From assembly GCA_017624955.1 (NCBI GenBank), contig JAGAMA010000042.1:94318-158317 (forward strand): a stretch of DNA of 64,000 nucleotides, written 5' to 3'. This DNA is from Alistipes sp. GTDB lineage: Bacteria > Bacteroidota > Bacteroidia > Bacteroidales > Rikenellaceae. Position numbers and translations under genes: made by a program. How positions within the stretch are numbered: the stretch's first letter is position 1; each line of letters opens with the position of its first letter. Below, one piece after another: positions 51,625-60,853 of the stretch. The notes under the pieces were generated by a model, which had not been told where the DNA came from, searched no databases, and saw only the letters and a program-made list of their open reading frames with translations.

Positions 51625-53138
51625 TATTTTCTCTTACTTTTAATTGTTTCTGCGAGTTTGTTGATCCGCACCTTGATCGGGGCCAGGTAGGGCGCAAGGC
51701 GCTCCTCGATCGCCTTCACGCGGCCGGCATACCAATCCGTGTCGAGCAGCGTGGAGTCGTTCGTGGCTTTATAGGTGAGGTAGACGGCAATCGGTGTAAG
51801 GATAAAGGTCGAGAGCCACATGCCGTATACGGCCTCCCAATTACCCTCCTTGGCTGCCTTCTCGCCCGTGAGCGAGATGATGTAGTAGATTACGAAGAAG
51901 ATCACCGAAACCACCACGGGAAGACCCAGACCACCCTTGCGGATGATGGCTCCGAGCGGTGCGCCGATCAGGAAGAAGATCATGATCGAGACGGGCAGCG
52001 ACATCTTTTTGTGCCACTCGACCTTCGATCGGTAGAGCTGGTTGAGCGACTCTTTGGCTGCCGACTCGTCGAACGAGAACATGTTACGCGAGTTCTTGGC
52101 CGAGGAGCGCGCCAACGCCCATACCGCCTTCTTCTCGCGCATCGGGAGCGATGCAAGCGAGTCGATCATCAGTTGATCACGGAAATTCGTGCGGTCTATC
52201 TTCAGCGAGTCGGGCAACTGCAATACGGAGTTATCCTTCGTGAAGATGCGCTCCTTCAAAAGCGGCTCGTAGGAGCGGTTCGTGGCATCGCTCACCATGC
52301 GCTCGAGCGAATCGATATCGCCCTGCAGCTCGTGGATGTTCTTCGTCTGGCTGTTGGAGAACTGATCCGAGTTGCTGCGACCCATATCGAAACCCGTCAT
52401 GGGGATAATCTGCTCCTGATGCTCGAAGATGTGGTGGCGCAGGGAGCTCTTCGTGAACCACTGGTGGTTGCCCGCCGTGGTGCGGTTCTGCTCATACATC
52501 TCGCCGTTGTAGAGCGTGACGAGCAGGAAACGCTTGTCGTCCGAGAGACGGATGTAGCCCGAGTCGGCTACGATCGTGTTCATGTTGCCGTTGGTCGAGC
52601 GATTATCGTAAATCAGCACATCGGTCAAGAGGTGCGTTTCGGGATCCTGGTGTCCGACGCGAATCGACATGTCGTCGATGCCGTTGAAGAAGAGCCCATC
52701 CTGAAATTCGAGGTTCTGCTTCTGTTGTCGAATGTCGTATAGGATGCTGAGTACCTTCTTGTTGGCGTAAGGTACGAGGTTGTTGCCGATGAAGAAGCTC
52801 GCGATCGAAATCAGGCCGATGAGGATGATGAGCGGCTTGGTAATCTGCACGAGTGACATGCCGGCCGACTTCATGGCCAGCAGCTCGTAGTTCTCGCCCA
52901 GGTTACCCATCGTCATAATCGCCGCCAAAAGTACGGCCAACGGAAGACCCAGGGGCAACATGTTGGCCATGAAATAGGTCATCAGCTCGATGATGATGCC
53001 GGCCGAGAGACCCTTACCCACCAACTCGTCGATATAGCGCCACACGATATTCATCATCAAGACGAACATGACGATGAAGAAGGTGAGGATCATAGGACCC
53101 AGGTAGGACTTTAGAACGAGTTTGTGAATCGTTTTCAT
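51624..53138 (-). CDS. LptF/LptG-family lipopolysaccharide export permease
   Basis: 504 residues. Membrane helices near residues 12-32, 55-75 and 98-120, a large periplasmic jellyroll-like part, then three more helices near 385-470. The family start [19 protein letters not shown] is clear, as is [29 protein letters not shown]. With LptB and its partner it would extract LPS from the inner membrane toward the outer membrane. Only one permease is encoded here; the partner must be elsewhere. A coiled stretch ([16 protein letters not shown]) is inserted in the periplasmic domain. It follows the permease at 53153 by 14 bp. Confidence 0.9.
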   Translation of the reverse strand: MKTIHKLVLKSYLGPMILTFFIVMFVLMMNIVWRYIDELVGKGLSAGIIIELMTYFMANMLPLGLPLAVLLAAIMTMGNLGENYELLAMKSAGMSLVQITKPLIILIGLISIASFFIGNNLVPYANKKVLSILYDIRQQKQNLEFQDGLFFNGIDDMSIRVGHQDPETHLLTDVLIYDNRSTNGNMNTIVADSGYIRLSDDKRFLLVTLYNGEMYEQNRTTAGNHQWFTKSSLRHHIFEHQEQIIPMTGFDMGRSNSDQFSNSQTKNIHELQGDIDSLERMVSDATNRSYEPLLKERIFTKDNSVLQLPDSLKIDRTNFRDQLMIDSLASLPMREKKAVWALARSSAKNSRNMFSFDESAAKESLNQLYRSKVEWHKKMSLPVSIMIFFLIGAPLGAIIRKGGLGLPVVVSVIFFVIYYIISLTGEKAAKEGNWEAVYGMWLSTFILTPIAVYLTYKATNDSTLLDTDWYAGRVKAIEERLAPYLAPIKVRINKLAETIKSKRK

Positions 53139-53152
53139 GCCTTATGCGTGCG

Positions 53153-53968
53153 TTATTTCCGTGACAAAGTTAATAGTTTTACTGCAATAAGCCCAATGGT
53201 TAGCGTAAAAATGATTGCCGCACCGGGCGGAACCTCCCATTCGTAGCTTAAAAATAGCCCTGTAAGGTTGCCTGCGACAGCCACCATGGGGGCAAAAAGG
53301 GCAATGCGGCGGTAGGAGCGCGTGAGGGTGTTCACGATCACGACGGGCATCGTGATCAGGGCAATGAGCAGTACGATACCCATGATGCGGATCGAGAGCA
53401 CGATCGTCAGCGCCATCAGGGCCGCCATCAGGTACGAAACCGTGCGCACGGCAATTCCGCGACTTTGGGCAAACGAGCGATCGAAGGCAACATACATCAC
53501 GGGGCGAATCCACAGCGCTGCACCTACGATGAGAAGCAGCGTTAAGAGTGCCAGGGCGATGATATCGCCTTGCGTGAGGGTAATGATCGAACCGAAGAGG
53601 TAGGCGGTCATATCTCCCGACGTGTAGCCCGGGCGGAGGCTCATGCAGAGTGCTCCGAGTGCCATGCCGACCGACCAGATGATGCCGATGGCCGAGTCCT
53701 GGCGGATCTTGGCCCGCTCACTCGCCCACTCGATGCCGAGCGAAGCGCCCAGGGCAAAGAGGAGCGCGCCGAGAATGGGGTTCGTGCCTGCGTAGAAGGC
53801 GATGCCGAGGCCGCCAAACGAGGCGTGGGTGATGCCGCCGGCGAGGAAGACCATCCGTCGGGCTACGATGTAGGTGCCCGCCAATGCGCAGCTGATGCCC
53901 GAGAGAATCGCGGCCCAGCAGGCGTTGCGGAGGTAGTCGTATTGTATGAGATCGCCGATGAAATCCAT
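53153..53968 (-). CDS. Metal ABC transporter permease (ZnuB/ABC-3 family)
   Basis: A 271-residue inner-membrane protein with about eight hydrophobic helices. The ABC-3 family motifs GTYIVARRMVFLAGGITHASFGGLGI and SIRIMGIVLLIALITMPVVIV are plain. By family it forms the channel of a Zn/Mn/Fe(II) importer. No ATPase or binding-protein gene is adjacent, whereas the znuC-znuA pair at 7.2-8.8 kb lacks a permease, so these three probably make one transporter (inference). A -7 box is at 53990. It is first in the leftward operon with lptF/G, ribBA and fmt. Confidence 0.9.
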   Translation of the reverse strand: MDFIGDLIQYDYLRNACWAAILSGISCALAGTYIVARRMVFLAGGITHASFGGLGIAFYAGTNPILGALLFALGASLGIEWASERAKIRQDSAIGIIWSVGMALGALCMSLRPGYTSGDMTAYLFGSIITLTQGDIIALALLTLLLIVGAALWIRPVMYVAFDRSFAQSRGIAVRTVSYLMAALMALTIVLSIRIMGIVLLIALITMPVVIVNTLTRSYRRIALFAPMVAVAGNLTGLFLSYEWEVPPGAAIIFTLTIGLIAVKLLTLSRK

Positions 53969-53989
53969 TCCTAACCGTTAAATTGCGCG

Positions 53990-53997
53990 CAAATTTA
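53990..53997 (-). promoter_or_regulatory. -7 element for the permease-lptF/G-ribBA-fmt operon
   Basis: Plus CAAATTTA reads TAAATTTG on the minus strand, 21 bp before the ATG at 53968. Confidence 0.55.
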
Positions 53998-54041
53998 CAA
54001 TTTTTTCTTTGAAAAGCATCCCTCTTATCGGGAAGATTTCG

Positions 54042-54049
54042 TATTTTCG
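54042..54049 (+). promoter_or_regulatory. Near-consensus -7 element for mtaB
   Basis: TATTTTCG, one base off TAnnTTTG, 25 bp before the ATG at 54075. Confidence 0.4.
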
Positions 54050-54074
54050 CATCGGAAATTAGTCGAAACATACC

Positions 54075-55373
54075 ATGCAACCTCGCAGAGTCAATTTTCA
54101 TACCTTGGGCTGTAAACTCAACTACGCCGAGAGCTCTACCCTCGCCCGTCAATTTCAGGAGGGGGGATTTGTGCGTGTACCTGCCACGGCCGAGGCCGAT
54201 ATTTGTGTGATCAACAGCTGCTCGGTAACGGAGCATGCCGATAAAAAATGCCGTAACCTGGTGCGTAAACTCCACCGTCGAAATCCCCACGCGATTATCG
54301 CCGTCACGGGGTGTTATGCGCAACTTCGTCCGCAGGATTTGGAGGCGATCGAGGGTGTTGATATCGTATTGGGAAACAACTATAAAGGAGATTTATATCA
54401 ACGAGTGGTTGAACTTTCCGGAAAGGGCCCTGCGCAGGTTTACAGTTGCGATGTGGAGCACCTTACGCGCTTCTTCTCGGCCTTCTCGACGGCCGACCGC
54501 ACGCGCGCCTTTCTCAAGGTGCAGGACGGGTGCGATTATAAGTGCGCCTACTGCACGATTCACTATGCGCGCGGCCACAGCCGAAACATGCCGATTGCGG
54601 ATCTGGTGAAGGAGGCCGAGGCGATTGCTCGTGCCGGTCAGCGCGAGATTGTCATCACGGGCATCAATACGGGCGATTTTGGTCGTACGACGGGCGAAAA
54701 GTTTATCGACCTGCTGCGTGCCCTGGATCAGGTGGAGGGGATTGATCGTTACCGCATTTCGTCGATCGAGCCGAACCTCCTGACGGATGAAATCATCGCG
54801 TTTTGCGCCGCATCGAAAAAGTTCCAGCACCACTTCCATATCCCGATCCAGAGCGGTTCGGACAAGATTTTGGGGCTGATGCGCCGCCGTTATACGACGG
54901 CTAAGTTTGCCGATCGCATTGCGGCCGTCAGACGACTTATGCCCGATGCCTTTATCGGCATTGATGTCATTGCAGGTTTCCCGGGCGAGACGGAGGCGGA
55001 TTTTCGTGCGACCTACGATTTTTTGGCCGGCCTGCAACCTGCCTTCCTGCATATCTTCCCCTTCTCGGAGCGTCCGGGTACGCCGGCTGTCGAGATGCCC
55101 GACAAGGTGCAGTCGTCGGTGGCTACGCGCCGTGTGGGCGAATTGGATGCGCTTTGCAAGCGCCTGCACCGCGATTTTTGTGCTGCAGCCGTGGGTACGG
55201 AGGATGAGGTGTTGTTCGAAAGTACGATCCGTGGCGGGATGATGTTTGGCTTTACGGGTAACTATCGCCGCGTTCGTGCCCCCTATGATCGGAGCCGAAT
55301 CAACCAAATTTGTCGCGTAAAAATGGTTGGAATCGACGATTCGGGCGATCTGATCGGTGAAATTCTCGAATAA
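54075..55373 (+). CDS. mtaB: tRNA t6A37 methylthiotransferase
   Basis: A 432-residue radical-SAM enzyme adding a methylthio group to N6-threonylcarbamoyladenosine-37 of tRNA. The N-terminal UPF0004 domain supplies one Fe-S cluster through Cys13 (FHTLGCKLNYAES), Cys49 (VINSCSVTEHAD) and Cys80 (AVTGCYAQL). The radical-SAM cluster is CDYKCAYC (153-160). The distance between the first cysteines and TLGCKLN fit MtaB better than MiaB or RimO. The TRAM-like C-terminus is short and basic. The next gene has its own promoter. Confidence 0.95.
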   Translation: MQPRRVNFHTLGCKLNYAESSTLARQFQEGGFVRVPATAEADICVINSCSVTEHADKKCRNLVRKLHRRNPHAIIAVTGCYAQLRPQDLEAIEGVDIVLGNNYKGDLYQRVVELSGKGPAQVYSCDVEHLTRFFSAFSTADRTRAFLKVQDGCDYKCAYCTIHYARGHSRNMPIADLVKEAEAIARAGQREIVITGINTGDFGRTTGEKFIDLLRALDQVEGIDRYRISSIEPNLLTDEIIAFCAASKKFQHHFHIPIQSGSDKILGLMRRRYTTAKFADRIAAVRRLMPDAFIGIDVIAGFPGETEADFRATYDFLAGLQPAFLHIFPFSERPGTPAVEMPDKVQSSVATRRVGELDALCKRLHRDFCAAAVGTEDEVLFESTIRGGMMFGFTGNYRRVRAPYDRSRINQICRVKMVGIDDSGDLIGEILE

Positions 55374-55379
55374 TTGATT

Positions 55380-55387
55380 ATCTTTGC
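55380..55387 (+). promoter_or_regulatory. -7 element for the receptor-like gene and trkH
   Basis: TATCTTTG, exact, 25 bp before the ATG at 55413 and partly overlapping the end of mtaB's 3' region. Confidence 0.6.
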
Positions 55388-55412
55388 ATAAATATCTTTA
55401 TTTTTTAGAAGT

Positions 55413-56282
55413 ATGACGGGTATGCGCAAGCGGGTGACGATCGCCTTTTCGAGTATTGTCTGCCTGCTCTTTCTATCGGGAATGTTGTCGCTCGTGGAGC
55501 TCAATCGTGTGAGCCACGGCGCGGGCGACATTCTGGCTGCGTCGCGTCGCAACGTGGAGCTGGCCAAAGAGATGCTCGATGCAGCGCACGAACAGAATGT
55601 GGCGCTGATTCACCTCACGGTGCTTGGCGAGGAGGCCTATGCAGACGACTGCCGTCGCGCCATGGGACGATTGGAGCAGGTGCTCATGACGGCACGCGAG
55701 GAGTCCTTCGACCCTTCGTTTCTGGATTCGTTGTCGTTTGCCACGATCGAGATGAAGGTGATGGTGGATCGCTACCTGAATAGGCGCACCGAGGCAGCTG
55801 CGCAGTCCGCCGAGGCGGATTCGGCTGCGATGGCCGAGGTGCCGGTCGATTCGTTGGGTGTGGATTCGCTCTTGATGAAGGCGGCAGTCGCAGCGGCCGA
55901 GAAGAACGACGAGGAGGATTCGGTGCGTTGGTACACGGAGGAGTATGAGGCGGTCTATCTGCGCCTGACGGCAGCCGTGAAGGCCTATATGACCTCGACC
56001 CAGAGTTCGCTTGCTCCGCGTACCGAGCAGATGAAGCGTAGCGCCTACCGCGCCGTTACGCCCGTGCTGATTTCGCTGCTGGTGATGATTGCCGTGCTGC
56101 TGATGTTCTACTACTTCATGACGATTTACTGTGTGAATCCGATCGTGAAGATGAATCGCGCCCTCGGTGACTCACTCGCCTATAAGGTTCCCTTTACGAT
56201 CAAAGAGGAGCTGAAGGATGAACTGCTGGAGTTGAAGGAGAAGATCGAAACGCTGGTTACGCAAAGTCGCCACCGCTCGTAA
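55413..56282 (+). CDS. Receptor-like membrane protein without an output domain
   Basis: 289 residues. The first membrane helix (about 8-27, VTIAFSSIVCLLFLSG) is followed by a long periplasmic helical region (RVSHGAGDILAASRRNVELAKEMLDAAHE) that looks like the four-helix-bundle sensor of chemoreceptors and histidine kinases. An Ala/Glu-rich linker interrupts it (about 125-175). A second membrane helix (about 220-243, PVLISLLVMIAVLLMFYYF) is followed by a short HAMP-like coiled coil, where the chain stops at SRHRS. There is no kinase, cyclase or methyl-accepting domain. It is 25 bp upstream of trkH, so it may be a regulatory or accessory subunit of K+ uptake, or a truncated sensor. Confidence 0.6.
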   Translation: MTGMRKRVTIAFSSIVCLLFLSGMLSLVELNRVSHGAGDILAASRRNVELAKEMLDAAHEQNVALIHLTVLGEEAYADDCRRAMGRLEQVLMTAREESFDPSFLDSLSFATIEMKVMVDRYLNRRTEAAAQSAEADSAAMAEVPVDSLGVDSLLMKAAVAAAEKNDEEDSVRWYTEEYEAVYLRLTAAVKAYMTSTQSSLAPRTEQMKRSAYRAVTPVLISLLVMIAVLLMFYYFMTIYCVNPIVKMNRALGDSLAYKVPFTIKEELKDELLELKEKIETLVTQSRHRS

Positions 56283-56307
56283 TAAAAAGAAAAACAAGTA
56301 ACTGCCG

Positions 56308-57753
56308 ATGCGCATCGATGTAGTTTTGCGATATGTGGGGTTGGTGATGTTGTTCATCGCCGCTTTCATGCTGCTCTCAGCCGGAATATCCTACCTGAGC
56401 GGCATGGACTCGGCCTTCTATCCCCTCCTCCTATCGGCTCTGCTGACTGCGTTGTTGGGCGCATTCCCGCAAATCTTTGTCGAGAAGAAGGTACAGCTTT
56501 CGGGTAAAGAGGGCTTTGGCGTGGTGGTCGGCTCGTGGATCGTCTCCTGCATCGTCGGCATGTTCCCCTACCTGATGTGGGGCGGCGAGTTTTCGCTCAT
56601 TAATGCCTGGTTTGAAAGTGTTTCTGGCTTTACCACCACGGGAGCTACGATCCTGAACGATATCGAGGTGCTGCCGCGCGGTCTGCTCTTTTGGCGTATG
56701 TCGACCTGCTGGATCGGAGGTATGGGCGTAGTGATGTTTGCCCTGGTGATTCTTCCTTCGATGGGGCGTTCGAAGATGATGCTTTCGAATGTCGAGATGT
56801 CCACCCTGGCCAAGGAGAATTTCCATTATCGTACGCAGATGATCGTGCAGATTCTGATGGTGGTCTACCTCGGATTGACAATCCTTTCGACCCTGATGTT
56901 TAAGGTGGCCGGCATGAATTGGTTTGATGCATTGTGTCACGGCATGTCGTCGGCATCGACGTGTGGTTTCTCGACCAAAAATGCTTCGCTGGCCTTCTAT
57001 AACTCGCCGCTGATTGAGGCGGTGTTGGTAACGACAATCATTGTGGCCGGTATTCACTTCGGCCTGATTTACGCCACGGTGACGGGTAAAAGAGGCAATA
57101 TCTTCCGCTCGGAGGTGACGCGCGTCTACCTAGGGCTGATCTTTGTCGCTTCGCTCTTTGTGGCCATAAGCATCTACTCGGCAGAGCTCTACCCCACCTT
57201 TGGTCAGGCGTTCCGTCACGCGATTTTCCAGGTCTCGTCGCTCATTACGACCTCGGGCTTCGCCACGGCCGATACGAATACCTGGACCTCGTTTGCCATC
57301 ATCATCCTGATCTTTGTCTCGATGGTTTGTGCCTGCTCGGGATCGACGACGGGTGGTATTAAGATCGACCGCCTGGTGCTTTCGGCCAAGATGATGAAGG
57401 CGCGCATGAAGCAGCAGCGCCACCCGAACGCCGTGATTCGCATCAAGCTCGACGGGGTGATTCAGGAGAACGACACGCTGCATGCCGTGACGGTCTTTGT
57501 CGTGGCCTACATGATGCTGATCCTGCTTGGATCGCTCATCGGCGCGCTTTGTGGATTGGATTTGATGACCGCCTTCTCGGGGGCTATGGCTTGCGTGGGT
57601 AACGTGGGGCCGGGCTTCGGCGAGGTGGGATCGATGGATAATTTTGCAGCCATCCCGGCCGTTATGAAGGGTGTGGATGCCCTGCTGATGTTGTTTGGAC
57701 GTTTGGAGATTTTCGGACTGATCCAATTCTTTTTTATGAAATGGTGGAACTAA
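56308..57753 (+). CDS. trkH: TrkH-family potassium uptake channel subunit
   Basis: 481 residues with about ten membrane spans. Four pore-loop repeats of the Trk/Ktr fold can be seen: SVSGFTTTGATIL, GMSSASTCGFSTK, QVSSLITTSGFATAD and MACVGNVGPGFGEVG. Each places a Gly at the K+ selectivity filter. It imports K+ with the peripheral NAD-binding subunit TrkA, which is not encoded nearby. It sits in a probable operon with the upstream receptor-like gene and the downstream SPOR-type gene (7-bp gap). Confidence 0.95.
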   Translation: MRIDVVLRYVGLVMLFIAAFMLLSAGISYLSGMDSAFYPLLLSALLTALLGAFPQIFVEKKVQLSGKEGFGVVVGSWIVSCIVGMFPYLMWGGEFSLINAWFESVSGFTTTGATILNDIEVLPRGLLFWRMSTCWIGGMGVVMFALVILPSMGRSKMMLSNVEMSTLAKENFHYRTQMIVQILMVVYLGLTILSTLMFKVAGMNWFDALCHGMSSASTCGFSTKNASLAFYNSPLIEAVLVTTIIVAGIHFGLIYATVTGKRGNIFRSEVTRVYLGLIFVASLFVAISIYSAELYPTFGQAFRHAIFQVSSLITTSGFATADTNTWTSFAIIILIFVSMVCACSGSTTGGIKIDRLVLSAKMMKARMKQQRHPNAVIRIKLDGVIQENDTLHAVTVFVVAYMMLILLGSLIGALCGLDLMTAFSGAMACVGNVGPGFGEVGSMDNFAAIPAVMKGVDALLMLFGRLEIFGLIQFFFMKWWN

Positions 57754-57760
57754 ACTAATT

Positions 57761-59317
57761 ATGCGACTACTCAACCTAATTGCAACCCTTTCTTTGCTCG
57801 TCGGCGTATCGGCTGTGTCGGCCCAGGAGCTGCGTGTCGAACCGCGTATTGCGGGGCTGGAGCAGAACGAAGAGTATATGTCCCTGCTCAGGGAGGATTC
57901 CCGCCTCCAGATGCGTGAGGATTCGATTGCCGCGGTCATCGTGCGGGCTCGTCAGCTGCTGCGCGAGGATGCGGCGAATCTTAACCGCTATGCCGAGCAG
58001 ATTATGCAGGGCGAGAACCGTATTTTCGAACTGCGCACGGCTAAAGGGCGTGTGATCGACCGCATCAACACCATCGAGCAGGAGTGGGTGCTGCACCACA
58101 TGGATGCCGTGACTTCCACCTCGCCGAAAGAGACCATCCACACCACGCCCGATTCGCTGCGTCGTCGCAACCTGGTGCAGAACCGCCCCTTCAGGGAGTA
58201 CCTGGCCATGCCCGACTACAGCGCCCTGTTGCGTGCCCAGCGTCGTGAGATGCAGGCCGTGGATTTGGTCAATCGCTACATGGCCAACTATTTGTCGCTC
58301 GGCGAACTCTCGACGGCCTATGCGGCTGCAGCGACCGAGGACGAGGCCATCGACTTGCAGGAGCGTTTTCAGGCGTTGGAGCAGCTCAATGAGAAGCTCT
58401 CCGATTCGCTGGCCACGAGTTGGAACTACATCTACGATAACAAGAGCTACGCGTACGACTACCTGATGGAGGCCCTTGGTAAGGAGCCGTTGCTGGATCG
58501 TCAGTCGGAGCGCTACTCGGCCGCTATGCGCGAGATCGTGTCGCAGGAGGGGCAGACGGCCTCGGATGTGCTGGTGGATTACTTCGTGCGTAAGCGTGCC
58601 CTGGTTGAGTATGAAACGGATGTGGCCAAGGAGCTGGCTTTGCAGGAGTCGGTGGATTCGCTGCAGGGTGTGACGGCCCAATTGGCGACGATTGACTTTA
58701 AGTTGCCGCGCGTAGGCATTGAGCAGCGCTACTTCCTGCAATACGATACGCTGCGTTTTGTCTCGCGCCCCCACTATACGGCCGCCAATCCGATTCCCGA
58801 GACGACGATCTACGAACACGGCACGATCTACCGCATTCTGGTTGGTACCTTCTCGGCCAAGCGACCCGTGTCGATCTTCCGTGGTACGGTGCCCCTGTCG
58901 TATGTCGTGACCGAGGAGGGCAAGTGGCGTTACTTCGCAGGTGGCTTTGCTACCGAGGAGGAGGCCGTCGAGGCACAGAAATTGCTCAAAAAGAAGGGCT
59001 TTGCGAAACCGCAGGTGGCGGTGTGGGTCGATGGCGTTTATCGCAATCTGGCCGAAGAGCCTACCCCCTCTGTCACTTCGTCGGGATGCCGTATCGAGAT
59101 TCACGGGTTGGATGCCCTGCCCGAGGGTGTGCGTGAGATTATCGCGGCGGCCGAGGGCGTGGAGCTTTCAAAGGTGGGCGCTACCCTCTTTGTGGTGGGT
59201 ACATTCACGGATAAGGCCGAGGCCGATCGCACCGCCGAGGCGATTCGCGCGGTAGACTCGGCGCTCGATGTGCGTGTCAAGGAGTTGGCTCCTGCGCCGA
59301 GCGAGCAGAACGAATAA
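57761..59317 (+). CDS. Exported SPOR-type domain protein with helical N-terminal half
   Basis: 518 residues. A signal peptide (MRLLNLIATLSLLVGVSAVSA) is followed by about 300 residues of charged helical sequence with likely coiled coils. Toward the C-terminus two similar 70-80-residue segments look like SPOR folds: the first contains IYRILVGTFSAKRP and WRYFAGGFATEEEAVEAQKLL, the second GATLFVVGTFTDKAEADRTAEAI. SPOR domains bind denuded glycan at division septa, suggesting an envelope or division role. It is located between trkH and nfeD with short gaps. The SPOR assignment is by pattern only. Confidence 0.7.
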   Translation: MRLLNLIATLSLLVGVSAVSAQELRVEPRIAGLEQNEEYMSLLREDSRLQMREDSIAAVIVRARQLLREDAANLNRYAEQIMQGENRIFELRTAKGRVIDRINTIEQEWVLHHMDAVTSTSPKETIHTTPDSLRRRNLVQNRPFREYLAMPDYSALLRAQRREMQAVDLVNRYMANYLSLGELSTAYAAAATEDEAIDLQERFQALEQLNEKLSDSLATSWNYIYDNKSYAYDYLMEALGKEPLLDRQSERYSAAMREIVSQEGQTASDVLVDYFVRKRALVEYETDVAKELALQESVDSLQGVTAQLATIDFKLPRVGIEQRYFLQYDTLRFVSRPHYTAANPIPETTIYEHGTIYRILVGTFSAKRPVSIFRGTVPLSYVVTEEGKWRYFAGGFATEEEAVEAQKLLKKKGFAKPQVAVWVDGVYRNLAEEPTPSVTSSGCRIEIHGLDALPEGVREIIAAAEGVELSKVGATLFVVGTFTDKAEADRTAEAIRAVDSALDVRVKELAPAPSEQNE

Positions 59318-59341
59318 GGAACCTAAAAACAAGATACAACT

Positions 59342-59803
59342 ATGGGCTATATCATTCTTTTGCTGATCTTTGGTGTGCTCTTCCTCATTGCCGAGTTGGT
59401 ACTTCTGCCCGGTGTGTCGATCGGTGCGCTGCTGTCGATCGTCTGCTATGGCAGTGCCATCTACCTCGGCTTTGATCACTCGACGACCGTGGGTATCGTG
59501 ATCCTTGTGGTGGCGATTCTCTCGGCTATTGCGGCATCCATCTTTTCGCTGCGCGCCAAAACCTGGCAGCGTTTTGCGCTGAAGAAAGAGATTCAGTCGC
59601 AGTCGATGCCCTCGCCCGATAAGGAGCTGAAGGCGGGCGATCGTGGCGTGACCGTATCGCGCCTCTCGCCGATGGGCAAGGTCGAAATTGCCGGCCGGAT
59701 GTACGAGGCCAAGTCGGTGGATGCCTACATCGACCCGAAGCAGGCTGTTGAGGTGGTCGGCTTCGAGAATTTCAGCGTGATTGTCAAGAAAGTAAATCAA
59801 TAA
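59342..59803 (+). CDS. Short NfeD-family membrane protein
   Basis: 153 residues: three hydrophobic helices in the first 80 (MGYIILLLIFGVLFLIAELV, then about 27-46 and 50-70) and a C-terminal OB-like domain (KAGDRGVTVSRLSPMGKVEIAGRMYEA) typical of NfeD. Short NfeD proteins pair with flotillins in membrane microdomains. floA follows 18 bp downstream, which confirms the pairing. The protease domain of long NfeD is absent. Confidence 0.9.
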   Translation: MGYIILLLIFGVLFLIAELVLLPGVSIGALLSIVCYGSAIYLGFDHSTTVGIVILVVAILSAIAASIFSLRAKTWQRFALKKEIQSQSMPSPDKELKAGDRGVTVSRLSPMGKVEIAGRMYEAKSVDAYIDPKQAVEVVGFENFSVIVKKVNQ

Positions 59804-59821
59804 ACCTTAATAACTATCGCT

Positions 59822-60787
59822 ATGGATACCGGATTTATCGCTCTGTTGATCTTTGTGGCGCTTATTGCCGTATGGATCGTCTTCTATTTTATTCCCGTAG
59901 GTTTGTGGTTCTCGGCCTTGGTGTCGGGCGTGAGAATCAGCCTGCTGCAGTTGATTCTGATGCGTTGGCGTAAGGTGCCGCCTTCGATCATCGTGTCGTC
60001 GATGATCGAGAGTACGAAGGCGGGTCTGAGCCTCGACCCCAACGAGTTGGAGGCCCACTACCTGGCAGGTGGTAACGTGACGAATGTGGTGCATGCCCTG
60101 GTGTCGGCCCAGAAGGCCAACATCATGCTCGACTTTAAGATGGCTACGGCCATCGACCTGGCCGGTCGCGATGTCTTTGAGGCGGTGCAGATGTCCGTAA
60201 ATCCGAAAGTGATTAACACACCTCCCGTGGCTGCCGTGGCCAAGGATGGTATTCAGCTTATTGCCAAGGCGCGTGTCACGGTGCGTGCCAACATCAAACA
60301 GCTGGTCGGTGGTGCCGGTGAGGAGACCGTCCTGGCGCGTGTCGGCGAGGGTATCGTCTCGTCGATCGGTTCTGCCGCTTCGCATAAGATCGTGCTGGAG
60401 AACCCCGATTCGATTTCGCGCGTGGTGCTGGAGAAGGGTCTGGATGCCGGTACGGCCTTTGAGATTCTCTCGATCGATATTGCCGATATCGACGTAGGTA
60501 AGAACATCGGTGCACAGCTCCAGATGGATCAGGCCGAGGCGGATAAGAACATCGCCCAGGCTAAGGCCGAGGAGCGTCGCGCAATGGCCGTGGCGTTGGA
60601 GCAGGAGATGAAGGCCAAGGCGCAGGATGCACGCGCCAAGGTGATCGAGGCCGAGGCCGAGGTGCCTCTGGCTATGGCCGAGGCATTCCGCAACGGCAAC
60701 CTGGGTATCATGGACTACTACAAGATGAAGAACATCATGGCCGATACGCAGATGCGCGAAACGATCGGCAAGCCCGAAAAGAAGTAA
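59822..60787 (+). CDS. floA: Flotillin-like protein FloA
   Basis: A 321-residue membrane scaffold of the UPF0365/FloA family. The N-terminal membrane-inserted segment ([21 protein letters not shown]) is followed by a band-7/SPFH domain (residues about 100-200; [21 protein letters not shown]) and a Glu/Ala-rich coiled coil ([22 protein letters not shown]). It organises functional membrane microdomains, affecting rigidity, protein quality control and secretion. Length and domain order are as in Bacillus FloA. A perfect terminator follows at 60801. Confidence 0.95.
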   Translation: MDTGFIALLIFVALIAVWIVFYFIPVGLWFSALVSGVRISLLQLILMRWRKVPPSIIVSSMIESTKAGLSLDPNELEAHYLAGGNVTNVVHALVSAQKANIMLDFKMATAIDLAGRDVFEAVQMSVNPKVINTPPVAAVAKDGIQLIAKARVTVRANIKQLVGGAGEETVLARVGEGIVSSIGSAASHKIVLENPDSISRVVLEKGLDAGTAFEILSIDIADIDVGKNIGAQLQMDQAEADKNIAQAKAEERRAMAVALEQEMKAKAQDARAKVIEAEAEVPLAMAEAFRNGNLGIMDYYKMKNIMADTQMRETIGKPEKK

Positions 60788-60800
60788 CGAAATCCACTCG

Positions 60801-60840
60801 AAAGCGAACGGGCAGAAATCGCTCGTTCGCTTTTGTTTTT
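60801..60840 (+). terminator. Terminator after floA
   Basis: AAAGCGAACG (60801-60810) pairs with CGTTCGCTTT (60824-60833), followed by TGTTTTT. Confidence 0.9.
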
Positions 60841-60853
60841 AAGCTATTTACAG

